Shown here one piece after another: positions 1 to 5,359 of a stretch of 5,359 nucleotides of DNA; position 1 is the first letter of the stretch, and the number at the start of each line of letters is the position of its first letter. The translations under genes were made by a program, and so were the position numbers. The notes under the pieces are model-generated. The model did not search any database. It was not told the DNA's origin and saw nothing but the letters and a program-made list of their open reading frames with translations. The stretch is from assembly GCA_025355115.1 (NCBI GenBank), contig JANXLO010000718.1, positions 1-5,359 on the forward strand. The letters run 5' to 3'. The DNA is from Chthonomonadaceae bacterium. Its GTDB lineage: Bacteria; Armatimonadota; Chthonomonadetes; Chthonomonadales; Chthonomonadaceae.

Positions 1-36
1 TTTTTTGGACGGGCGCTCGAGCGCCCGTCCAAAAAA
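1..36. repeat. Perfect 36-bp palindrome with T6 and A6 ends
   Basis: Bases 1-36 equal their own reverse complement: T6 (1-6), a 12-base GC-rich arm (7-18), its exact complement (19-30) and A6 (31-36), with CTCGAG at the centre (16-21). Transcribed from either strand it gives a hairpin of about 16 bp with a UCGA loop, in which the T and A tracts pair at the base. No U-tract follows the stem on either strand, so it is not a canonical intrinsic terminator despite its resemblance to one. It abuts the window edge, so it could extend further left. Its role is unknown; options are a dispersed palindromic repeat, an RNA processing or stability hairpin, or a protein-binding dyad. Confidence 0.9.
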
Positions 37-113
37 CGGAATTCAGTCTGAGTAGCCAACATTATCGGACGTGCCGAGCAATATCACGCCTCTTCTGCAT
101 CCGCTTCTGACGA

Positions 114-142
114 TTGTTTTTGCGAGACTAACCTGCCATAAT
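114..142 (+). promoter_or_regulatory. Sigma-70-type extended -10 promoter for the kdsC operon
   Basis: A -35-like TTGTTT (114-119) is separated by exactly 17 bp from a -10 hexamer CATAAT (137-142, 5 of 6 consensus matches). TGC at 134-136 supplies the TGn extension of an extended -10 element, which compensates for a weak -35. The expected start site is near base 149, within 2 nt of the ATG at 151. Transcription would therefore give a leaderless or almost leaderless mRNA, consistent with the lack of a Shine-Dalgarno sequence there. This is a motif-based inference. Confidence 0.6.
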
Positions 143-153
143 GAGTTATTATG
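137..153. promoter_or_regulatory. Inverted repeat joining the -10 box and start codon
   Basis: CATAAT (137-142), a 5-base spacer GAGTT, then ATTATG (148-153) form a perfect 6-bp inverted repeat. The left arm is the predicted -10 hexamer and the right arm ends in the kdsC start codon. Such a dyad over the start site could be an operator, or simply a by-product of an AT-rich start region. It would not fold in an mRNA starting near 149, because the left arm would not be transcribed. Confidence 0.4.
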
Positions 154-705
154 GATCTCACTCAGAAACTCGCTGGAGTCCGCCTCCTCGCTATGGACGT
201 AGACGGAGTCCTCACTGATGGTGCAATTGGCTACGATGACCGAGGGGCAGAACTGAAGCACTTTCATGTTCACGATGGCCTGGGCCTGACCTTGCTGAAA
301 ATTCTGGGTGTGAGTGTGGCATGGATATCTGGCAGGTCTAGCCCGGTGATTGAGCGGCGCGGCAGAGAGCTGGGAATCACACACTTGCTGCCTGGAGTGA
401 CTGACAAGGGCGCTGCACTTTCAGCGCTTGAATCGTCGCTGGGCTTCCAAAGAGACGAAGTTGCCTATATCGGAGACGACTGGAACGACCTTCCCGCATT
501 CGCCATCTGCGGAGTCAAGATCGCAGTGGCGAATGCACGCAGAGAGGTACTTGCTGAGGCGGATTTTGTCACTGCTTCATGCGGAGGGCAAGGCGCTGTT
601 CGGGAAGTATGTGAACGCCTTATGGATGCTCATGGAGCGCGAGAGGCCGTGTTAAGAGCATATCTGGCGTCGATCCGTAGCGGTTCTGACGGGACAAAAC
701 AGTGA
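151..705 (+). CDS. kdsC: KdsC-like HAD phosphatase (3-deoxy-D-manno-octulosonate 8-phosphate phosphatase)
   Basis: A 184-residue protein, the usual size of KdsC, a cytoplasmic Mg2+-dependent C0-type HAD phosphatase that converts Kdo-8-phosphate to Kdo before CMP-Kdo formation and LPS inner-core synthesis. All HAD motifs are visible: motif I DVDGVLTDG (D16 nucleophile, D18 acid/base), motif II SGR (S60-R62), motif III lysine K86 in TDKGAAL, and motif IV GDDWNDLP (108-115; D109, D110 and D113). The C-terminal signature GGQGAVRE (145-152) is typical of KdsC. There is no cap domain, signal peptide or membrane segment. ATG 151 is the first start after an in-frame stop at 142-144; no Shine-Dalgarno is present, and the predicted promoter would make it leaderless. 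It leads the operon. KdsC and phosphatases for related nonulosonic acids (Kdn or sialic acid type) are hard to separate by sequence, so family assignment is firm and exact substrate less so. Confidence 0.88.
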   Translation: MDLTQKLAGVRLLAMDVDGVLTDGAIGYDDRGAELKHFHVHDGLGLTLLKILGVSVAWISGRSSPVIERRGRELGITHLLPGVTDKGAALSALESSLGFQRDEVAYIGDDWNDLPAFAICGVKIAVANARREVLAEADFVTASCGGQGAVREVCERLMDAHGAREAVLRAYLASIRSGSDGTKQ

Positions 706-758
706 ACAGAGCGTTTTTCTTCAGCATTCGAGCATCCGTTGGGACAGATCAAGGATAG
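702..758 (+). other. Possible 18-codon leader ORF or frameshifted start of the next gene
   Basis: The kdsC stop TGA (703-705) overlaps a GTG (702-704) in the same GTGA arrangement used at the 3680 junction. This GTG opens a frame that reads VNRAFFFSIRASVGTDQG and stops at TAG 756-758. The stop lies 7 nt before TTG 766, a candidate start of the metallophosphatase. It could be a coupling or reinitiation peptide. Alternatively, a single extra T in the T5 run at 714-718 could have knocked the true start out of frame: removing one T would fuse GTG 702 directly to the metallophosphatase frame, which is open from 706. It could also be chance. No protein family is recognisable. Confidence 0.25.
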
Positions 759-1551
759 GCCTGGATTGCTTCAGATCATTCACACAAACGACTTTCATGG
801 CAAGATGACTCTGGAGTGTGCAGAAGCGTTGCGTTTCAAACGCGCTGAGATAGGCGATCGCGGGCTTATGTTGGATGCAGGGGACGCAGGCTCCTCTGGT
901 AATATCACTTTCCGTTCCGCTGGGGAGCCGATCCTTGAACAGATGAACGATCTTGGATACGATGCAATGACTGTTGGAAATCGCGACTTTCATCTCTCTC
1001 GAACTGGATTTGAAAGCAAACTCTCCCTGGCAAAATTTCCGATCTTATGCGCCAACGTGCACGCTTCCTCTCACTCATCCTTTCTAAAGTCAACTCACGG
1101 CAGCGATATCAGTGACCGAGCAGAAGACGTTCCGGTCTACAGGTATATCATAAAGGACTTGCCTACATGCAGAATTGCCGTGTTCGGTCTCACAGTTCCA
1201 ATGATCACAGAACGTATGCTCTCGCGCAAAGTATCCTTCTATCTGTTCGACTCCCCGATTGAATTTGCCAAACGACTCGTACCCTTCCTTAAAGCTCGCT
1301 TCGCTCCTGACATCCTCGTTGGCCTGACACACATTGGTTATGCTCGTGATCAGGAGTTGGCGGCTCGCGTTCCGGGCATCGACCTAATCATCGGGGGGCA
1401 CTCACACACGGTGCTTACGGAAGGGGAGCGTATTGGGAATACGTTGATCGTTCAGGCAGGCAGTCGGGGTAGTCATATCGGGGTAGTGGATTTTCATCGA
1501 GGCTCCGGTGAAAAACCTTTCGTGTCTGAAGCCAGGCTGATCGAGCTATGA
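739..1551 (+). CDS. Calcineurin-like metallophosphatase, 5'-nucleotidase/UshA family, single-domain
   Basis: The protein is 270 residues from TTG 739. It carries the metallophosphatase core of the 5'-nucleotidase/2',3'-cyclic phosphodiesterase family: HTNDFHG (15-21; D18 and H20), LDAGDA (45-50; D49), GNRDFH (80-85; N81), LTHIG (196-200; H198) and GGHSHT (219-224; H221 and H223). These are the ligands for a two-metal site that hydrolyses phosphomono- or diesters. In UshA-type enzymes the third motif is GNHEFD; here the catalytic His is Arg82. The C-terminal substrate-specificity domain of UshA-type proteins (about 500-550 residues) is missing, and no signal peptide is seen, so it is probably cytoplasmic and its substrate is unknown. 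TTG 739 is the longest start and has no Shine-Dalgarno. TTG 766 has AAGGA at 751-755 and would begin MLQIIHTNDFHG, which is at least as likely. It lies 33 nt after kdsC and its stop overlaps the next gene by 4 nt (ATGA). Confidence 0.82.
   Translation: MGQIKDRPGLLQIIHTNDFHGKMTLECAEALRFKRAEIGDRGLMLDAGDAGSSGNITFRSAGEPILEQMNDLGYDAMTVGNRDFHLSRTGFESKLSLAKFPILCANVHASSHSSFLKSTHGSDISDRAEDVPVYRYIIKDLPTCRIAVFGLTVPMITERMLSRKVSFYLFDSPIEFAKRLVPFLKARFAPDILVGLTHIGYARDQELAARVPGIDLIIGGHSHTVLTEGERIGNTLIVQAGSRGSHIGVVDFHRGSGEKPFVSEARLIEL
751..755 (+). promoter_or_regulatory. Shine-Dalgarno candidate for alternative start TTG 766
   Basis: AAGGA at 751-755 lies 10 nt before TTG 766. That codon would start the metallophosphatase directly ahead of its first conserved motif. 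No comparable sequence precedes TTG 739, so this site is the main argument for the shorter start. The spacing is slightly long. Confidence 0.4.
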
Positions 1552-3683
1552 AGTCGATAATCCTTCTCTTCACTGCGGTCATCATCTGTTCTGGATTAGG
1601 CAGAGTGTTGCTGAGCCGCCTGAAAACACTGGCCTTATCCCCGTTGGAGCGCTTTGCATACGGCACGGCTTTTGGTCTAGGCATCGCCGCGTACGGGGTT
1701 TTGGCTTTAGGTTTAGCGGGCCAACTAACCTTTTGGCCCGTGACACTCCTGTGGGTCGCATTGGCTCTGTTCGGGATAGTAGGATCCATCCGCAATTTTC
1801 AGGACATCGTCCAAATAGCCACGAGGAGGGCACATTCACATAGGGGCCACCCCTCAGCCTTCTCCCTTTCGCTCGCTAATCTTATTGCCCCGGCAACGAT
1901 GCTTGTTCTAGCGGCGGCGCTCATCTTCGCACTGTGCGCATGCTTTCAGCCCCCGGCTGGCCATGAATGGGACGTGCTCGCCTATCACCTGGCGGACCCA
2001 AAGGTTTTTCTCTCACTGCATCGCATCACAATGCTCCCCACCGAGCATCATAGCAATTTCCCATTTCTGATGGAAATGCTCTACTGCGTAGGGCTGCTCT
2101 ACGATGGATATGCCCTGGCAAACATGTTTCACCTGTTGATGGGTGTGCTGACAGTCGCGGCGGTGCTGGGCTTCTGCCGCAGAGTGATGCCCATGCCTGC
2201 CGGATGGGCGGCTTGCCAGCTTCTCGTCACTACTCCAATCTATCTGTGGGAGTGCTGTGTAGCGTACGTAGAAGTAGGGTTCGGGCTCTATGTGACGCTT
2301 GGCCTCTTCGCTGCGGTAATGGCCATAGAAGCAACCAAACGGAGCCGCACCGATTCATCGGGGATGACAAAAGACACGGAAAGGCAGCGCAATCTGAGGG
2401 AGTGGGGGACTTTGGCTGGGATCGCGATGGGATTTGCGCTGGGGGTTAAATATCTGGCCCTAATCCCGTTTGTGATGACCTTCTGCCTTCTTCTGTGGAG
2501 GCGTGTGCCTTTTCGCTCGTGCCTTGCGTTCTGCGGTATCGCGATGGCGGTCGGGAGCCCGTGGTATATCAAGAGTCTTATGTTCACAAACAACCCTGTT
2601 TATCCTTTTTTCTTTCGGGCATTCCCCCGAAGTGTAAACTGGAGCGCTGATCGTGCGGCTCCGTACCAGTCGGAGCAGAGCAGCTTTGGCTTCATTCACG
2701 GCACGACCACTCCCGCGAAAAACCCAGTCCTGACACCCTGGCGGCTAACCACGAATCCCGAGCGATACACAAACCTCGGTGACTACACTTTCATGGCGCT
2801 GACAGGCGGACTCTATGCGGCATTCATATTGCCGTTAGTGTTTATGCGGGGAATTCCTCGACATGTTGTCGATCTCCTTCTGCTCCTATCCGTGCAGCTA
2901 CTGGCCTGGTTTTTGCTTGCTCAGGTAGTGCGCTATCTGGTGTCGATGATGCCCCTGGCAGCAGTTGTCGCGGCCTACGGGATGATCGCATTCTCCCGGA
3001 TTGGTAAACGAAGGATGGAACGCGGCAGAGGTATCCAACTGCGGCTGCTGCCAACTTTGACTGCGCTTGTAGTGATTGGACAGACCCAGATTTTATTGTG
3101 GAGTATTTGGACGCTGCCCACGAGCACCAAAGCGGCTCATGATTCCGGGATGATGCTCACCTCGTTGTCATTCGGCGATGTGCTGAAAAATGCGACTGAA
3201 CCTGACACGCACGATGACTATCTGACCAGACGTCTGGACCTGTACGAGTCGGTGAACTGGATCAACAGAAACACCTATGCAGGGGAGGGAATCGTGCTCT
3301 ACGATGAGGCGCGCGGGTTCTACCTGGACCGACCGTACCTCTGGGGCAACCGGGAGCATTCAGCCTTTATTCCCTATGATCGAATGCATGATGGCCTTGA
3401 TTTATCGCGCTGGCTGCGGACAAACGGATACAAATATGTGCTCATCAATCTAAACTGGTCTCCCATGCGGAGAGCGACCGATAATCCGTCAGGCCACGAG
3501 CTCGAATTCCTGCGCTCCTGGTATATCGAATCGCCTGTTCCTGGCGAGTGGCGGTTTCTGTTGGCAGATGCGATGCGCCGTGGACTATGGGTTCCGACGG
3601 CTGGCACGGCCCACGGGGTTGTCGTCATGGAGGTGACGTGGGAAGAGAGCATGGCTCCTGGCATGAACGGTCATCAGCCGTGA
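1548..3683 (+). CDS. Polytopic membrane protein, probable GT-C (family 39-like) glycosyltransferase
   Basis: A 711-residue protein with an N-terminal membrane segment (about 3-22), further hydrophobic segments at about 41-80, 112-132, 189-208, 243-260, 287-316, 322-340, 415-433, 441-483 and 501-521, and a hydrophilic C-terminal domain from about 525 to 711. HEWDVLAYHLADPKVFL (139-155), just after the segment at 112-132, matches the first extracytoplasmic loop of GT-C proteins, where an Asp (here D142) acts in catalysis. SPWYIKSLMFTNNPVYPFF (337-355) and RYLVSMMPL (462-470) resemble recurring motifs of this class. GT-C enzymes transfer sugars from polyprenyl-phosphate donors on the outer face of the inner membrane; donor and acceptor here are unknown. 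ATG 1548 overlaps the upstream stop (ATGA), implying translational coupling; only a weak GAG lies upstream. The class call rests on topology and motifs, not on a specific family match, so a non-catalytic membrane protein remains possible. Confidence 0.78.
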   Translation: MKSIILLFTAVIICSGLGRVLLSRLKTLALSPLERFAYGTAFGLGIAAYGVLALGLAGQLTFWPVTLLWVALALFGIVGSIRNFQDIVQIATRRAHSHRGHPSAFSLSLANLIAPATMLVLAAALIFALCACFQPPAGHEWDVLAYHLADPKVFLSLHRITMLPTEHHSNFPFLMEMLYCVGLLYDGYALANMFHLLMGVLTVAAVLGFCRRVMPMPAGWAACQLLVTTPIYLWECCVAYVEVGFGLYVTLGLFAAVMAIEATKRSRTDSSGMTKDTERQRNLREWGTLAGIAMGFALGVKYLALIPFVMTFCLLLWRRVPFRSCLAFCGIAMAVGSPWYIKSLMFTNNPVYPFFFRAFPRSVNWSADRAAPYQSEQSSFGFIHGTTTPAKNPVLTPWRLTTNPERYTNLGDYTFMALTGGLYAAFILPLVFMRGIPRHVVDLLLLLSVQLLAWFLLAQVVRYLVSMMPLAAVVAAYGMIAFSRIGKRRMERGRGIQLRLLPTLTALVVIGQTQILLWSIWTLPTSTKAAHDSGMMLTSLSFGDVLKNATEPDTHDDYLTRRLDLYESVNWINRNTYAGEGIVLYDEARGFYLDRPYLWGNREHSAFIPYDRMHDGLDLSRWLRTNGYKYVLINLNWSPMRRATDNPSGHELEFLRSWYIESPVPGEWRFLLADAMRRGLWVPTAGTAHGVVVMEVTWEESMAPGMNGHQP

Positions 3684-5020
3684 ATTCCAACGCGGAAGGC
3701 GCTGGCAGGAGCGCAAATTTAGCGCCTCCTGAGGATGCGCAGCTTGAGTCAGTGGCTCTGGCAGGTGGGTGGCGGTATGCACTGCCTATTCTGCTGGTGC
3801 TATACCTCCTGCTAGGAGGAATTCATGCAGCCGTTGTCCCTGTCGGAAGAAACGGGTCACAAGATGCTCCGGACGAAGCGGCTCATATCTCGTATGTCAA
3901 GAACATCGCTTCAGGACACTTGCCTTCTCATTCGACCCCAACAACAGTTGGTGGAGAATCACCTGGTGCTGCCTACGAGTGGCACCAGCCTCCACTCTAT
4001 TATATAGCAATTGCTCCATTCTCCCCATTAGGCGGGCGAGGAATGCGCCTTGGCTCTTTGTTCATGGGCGTGTGTTGCCTGCTCGTAATTTACCGCGCAG
4101 GACGACTGCTTTTTCCGACGGATCATTTGGCGGCGGTCGTGGCCGTGGGCATCGCAGCACTTACGCCAACGCATTTCGCAATCACCTCTGCTGTCAATAA
4201 CGATGTGCTCATAGAGCTCTGCTTCAGCGGGACGCTTTGTCTGCTCATACTCGCTTTAAAAAAGGGATTTTCTAAAAGAGTCGCCGTACAACTTGGAGCC
4301 GTGCTCGGATCTGCGATCCTGACTAAAGTCACGGGGCTGCTGTTGCTGCCAGTATTCGGATTTGCACTCCTGCTGTTTTACCAGGATGAGAAGCAAAAGC
4401 CGGTGTTGCTGAAGCGAGCGGGGGTGACTTTCGGTGTCCTTGCTTTGGTTTGCGGGTGGTGGTTCATTCGGAATCAGGTGCTGTACTCCCAATTGCTTCC
4501 GCTTAAGCTCTTCGCCGAGCAGTTCGAACACACCGCACAGGCTGCGGTCTGGGCAGAGAGGGTAGGGGGGTGGGGGCCGTATCTGGTACAGATGTGTCTG
4601 GGCACTTTTCTCAGTTTCTGGGCCGTCTACGGCTCTCCTGACGGGGTAAAGATTGGGGCTCCCAGCTTCCTGCCACCGCAAATCTACCAGATCCTCGGGT
4701 GCGTTAGCTCTCTTGGCCTGATCGGTCTAGTGCGCCTGCATCTGCAGCGACGACGTATTTTTTCTCGCGAACAAAACTATGGAATTTGGCTGTTGTTTGC
4801 AACTGCTGCTATCGTGGGAGCTAGCTACCTCACATTCATTCTTCGCTATTTCCAGATGCAGGGCAGGTATCTGTTTCCCGCTATGCTGCCAATATGTCTG
4901 ATCCTATCGATCTCTTTCCGTGTCCTGTTTCCTGAGCGCTGGAAGTCGACTGCCTCATTGCTGCTGCTGGTGCTACTGGGCGTTGTGGATTTGGCCTATC
5001 TGAAATATCTGATGCCCTGA
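3680..5020 (+). CDS. Polytopic membrane protein, DUF2142/GT39-like (GT-C fold)
   Basis: A 446-residue protein from GTG 3680. A hydrophilic N-terminus of about 32 residues precedes membrane segments at about 34-54, 124-140, 148-170, 175-194, 203-234, 248-264, 300-318, 335-353, 368-387, 396-415 and 423-441. GT-C-type loop motifs are clear: PDEAAHISY (64-72) with acidic D65 and E66, EWHQPPLYY (100-108), NND (173-175), GWWFIRNQVLYS (259-270), FLSFWAVYG (310-318) and MQGRYLFP (393-400). The last is a hallmark of DUF2142 and related glycosyltransferase-39-like proteins. It probably transfers, or helps transfer, a sugar from a polyprenyl-phosphate donor outside the inner membrane; the acceptor is unknown. 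The frame is open from GTG 3548, but that start would overlap the preceding gene by over 130 nt with Gly/His/Arg-rich sequence. GTG 3680 gives the compact GTGA overlap and is preferred. No Shine-Dalgarno is seen, so translation probably depends on coupling. Its motifs differ from those of its neighbour, so the pair is not an obvious tandem duplication. Confidence 0.8.
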   Translation: MNSNAEGAGRSANLAPPEDAQLESVALAGGWRYALPILLVLYLLLGGIHAAVVPVGRNGSQDAPDEAAHISYVKNIASGHLPSHSTPTTVGGESPGAAYEWHQPPLYYIAIAPFSPLGGRGMRLGSLFMGVCCLLVIYRAGRLLFPTDHLAAVVAVGIAALTPTHFAITSAVNNDVLIELCFSGTLCLLILALKKGFSKRVAVQLGAVLGSAILTKVTGLLLLPVFGFALLLFYQDEKQKPVLLKRAGVTFGVLALVCGWWFIRNQVLYSQLLPLKLFAEQFEHTAQAAVWAERVGGWGPYLVQMCLGTFLSFWAVYGSPDGVKIGAPSFLPPQIYQILGCVSSLGLIGLVRLHLQRRRIFSREQNYGIWLLFATAAIVGASYLTFILRYFQMQGRYLFPAMLPICLILSISFRVLFPERWKSTASLLLLVLLGVVDLAYLKYLMP

Positions 5021-5208
5021 GGGGATACGAGGCAAGGTACAGGGGAATCGCCCTCTTCTTTGGGAACTGTTTCAGCTGCCGGATCGTCTTTAACAGGTAA
5101 CCGCTCGCTTCTTCTGGAATGTCTGGCCGAGAACCAGGGCGGTGTCCCCTTATGACAGTTGCGATTCTCCCCGCGAATGCATTCATTCCTGCACCAAAAA
5201 TACAGTAT

Positions 5209-5213
5209 GGGAG
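5209..5213 (+). promoter_or_regulatory. Shine-Dalgarno sequence for the gene starting at 5219
   Basis: GGGAG at 5209-5213 sits 5 nt before ATG 5219. It decides between that start and the in-frame ATG at 5207, which lacks a ribosome-binding site and would only add MGVD. This is the strongest ribosome-binding site placed ahead of any genuine gene in the window. Confidence 0.6.
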
Positions 5214-5218
5214 TTGAT

Positions 5219-5359
5219 ATGTCGGATTTCAACGAGGGGCCGCAGGATGGCCTGAACGATTACGACTCGGATGCGGCGTCCGAGATTGGACAGCTTCTCG
5301 AAGAGGCTTACGAAATTTTGGACGGCTTTGTGCAATGGCTGGAGGAGTCCGCTGGCATG
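5219..5359 (+). CDS. N-terminus of an unrecognised, very acidic protein (partial)
   Basis: An open frame begins MSDFNEGPQDGLNDYDSD and continues without a stop to the window end; 47 residues are visible. I do not recognise the family. The visible part has 13 Asp/Glu and no Lys, Arg or His. Residues 20-43 could form an amphipathic helix with hydrophobic I23, L26, L27, Y31, I33, L34, F37, V38, W40 and L41 interspersed with Glu. There is no signal peptide or membrane segment, so the start of the protein looks cytoplasmic. ATG 5219 is chosen for its Shine-Dalgarno GGGAG; ATG 5207 is in frame but unsupported. A gap of 198 nt separates it from the operon upstream and holds no convincing terminator or promoter, so whether it is transcribed separately is undecided. 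Reality as a gene rests on the ribosome-binding site and plausible composition. Confidence 0.6.
   Translation, partial: MSDFNEGPQDGLNDYDSDAASEIGQLLEEAYEILDGFVQWLEESAGM

Noticed and set aside
1..36. Bidirectional intrinsic terminator
   Set aside because: The stem is flanked by T6 on the 5' side and A6 on the 3' side on both strands, the opposite of the A-stem-U order a terminator needs.
43..384. Minus-strand frame of 113 codons overlapping kdsC
   Set aside because: It lies antisense to a gene with complete HAD motifs, has no recognisable domain and would read through the kdsC promoter. It is a frame shadow.
3548..3679. N-terminal extension of the second GT-C-like protein from GTG 3548
   Set aside because: It would overlap the preceding gene by over 130 nt, and its translation is Gly/His/Arg-rich, as expected of an off-frame reading. 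GTG 3680 gives a normal 4-nt overlap.
1548..5020. The two GT-C-like genes as a recent tandem duplication
   Set aside because: They differ in length, loop motifs (EWDVLAYHLADPK versus PDEAAHISY) and C-terminal architecture. At most they share a distant fold.
5041..5061. Terminator after the operon (AGGG-loop-CCCT followed by TTCTTT-like bases)
   Set aside because: The stem is only 4 bp and the pyrimidine tract is interrupted, so it is too weak to call.
5090..5120. Promoter for the last gene (TTAACA at 5090-5095, TGGAAT at 5115-5120)
   Set aside because: The spacer is 19 bp and the -10 matches only 4 of 6 positions, no better than chance in a gap of this size.
4881..5232. Minus-strand frames over the operon end and the following gap
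   Set aside because: Two overlapping frames of about 80-100 codons show no domain, no hydrophobic pattern and no ribosome-binding site. One also overlaps the well-supported start at 5219.

Overview
The window reads as a bacterial chromosomal segment with base composition in the mid-50s % GC by eye. The lead gene is a KdsC-type phosphatase, which points to an organism that makes Kdo or a related 3-deoxy-ulosonic acid, and so probably to a diderm (Gram-negative) cell. No closer taxonomic call is supportable from sequence alone. Weak or absent Shine-Dalgarno sequences at most starts, a possible leaderless promoter, and two large GT-C-like membrane proteins would fit several soil or environmental phyla. 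I see no phage, insertion sequence, tRNA, rRNA or CRISPR signature.

Layout. Bases 1-36 form a perfect palindrome at the left edge. Bases 37-150 are a short intergenic region with a good extended -10 promoter whose predicted start site falls on, or within about 2 nt of, the first start codon. Four tightly packed plus-strand genes follow: a KdsC-like HAD phosphatase (151-705), a single-domain calcineurin-like metallophosphatase of the 5'-nucleotidase/UshA type (739-1551), a 711-residue polytopic GT-C-like membrane protein (1548-3683), and a second, unrelated-looking GT-C/DUF2142-like membrane protein (3680-5020). The second/third and third/fourth genes overlap by 4 nt (ATGA and GTGA), so this looks like one translationally coupled operon. 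A gap of about 200 nt with no convincing terminator follows. A new gene then begins at 5219 behind a good Shine-Dalgarno sequence and runs off the right edge. Its visible 47 residues are strikingly acidic.

Working together (inference): a KdsC-like phosphatase feeding an ulosonic acid into envelope glycan synthesis, a second phosphohydrolase, and two membrane enzymes of the fold that uses lipid-phosphate-linked sugars form a plausible envelope-glycan assembly or modification cluster. The substrates cannot be read from the sequence.

Most worth a second look: (i) the metallophosphatase has GNRDFH where the family has GNHEFD, so the catalytic His is an Arg; (ii) the kdsC/metallophosphatase junction carries a GTGA overlap that opens an 18-codon frame instead of the expected gene, suggesting a reinitiation device or a one-base frameshift in a T5 run; (iii) the 1-36 palindrome has T and A tracts in the wrong polarity for an intrinsic terminator; (iv) the lead promoter appears to give a leaderless mRNA.
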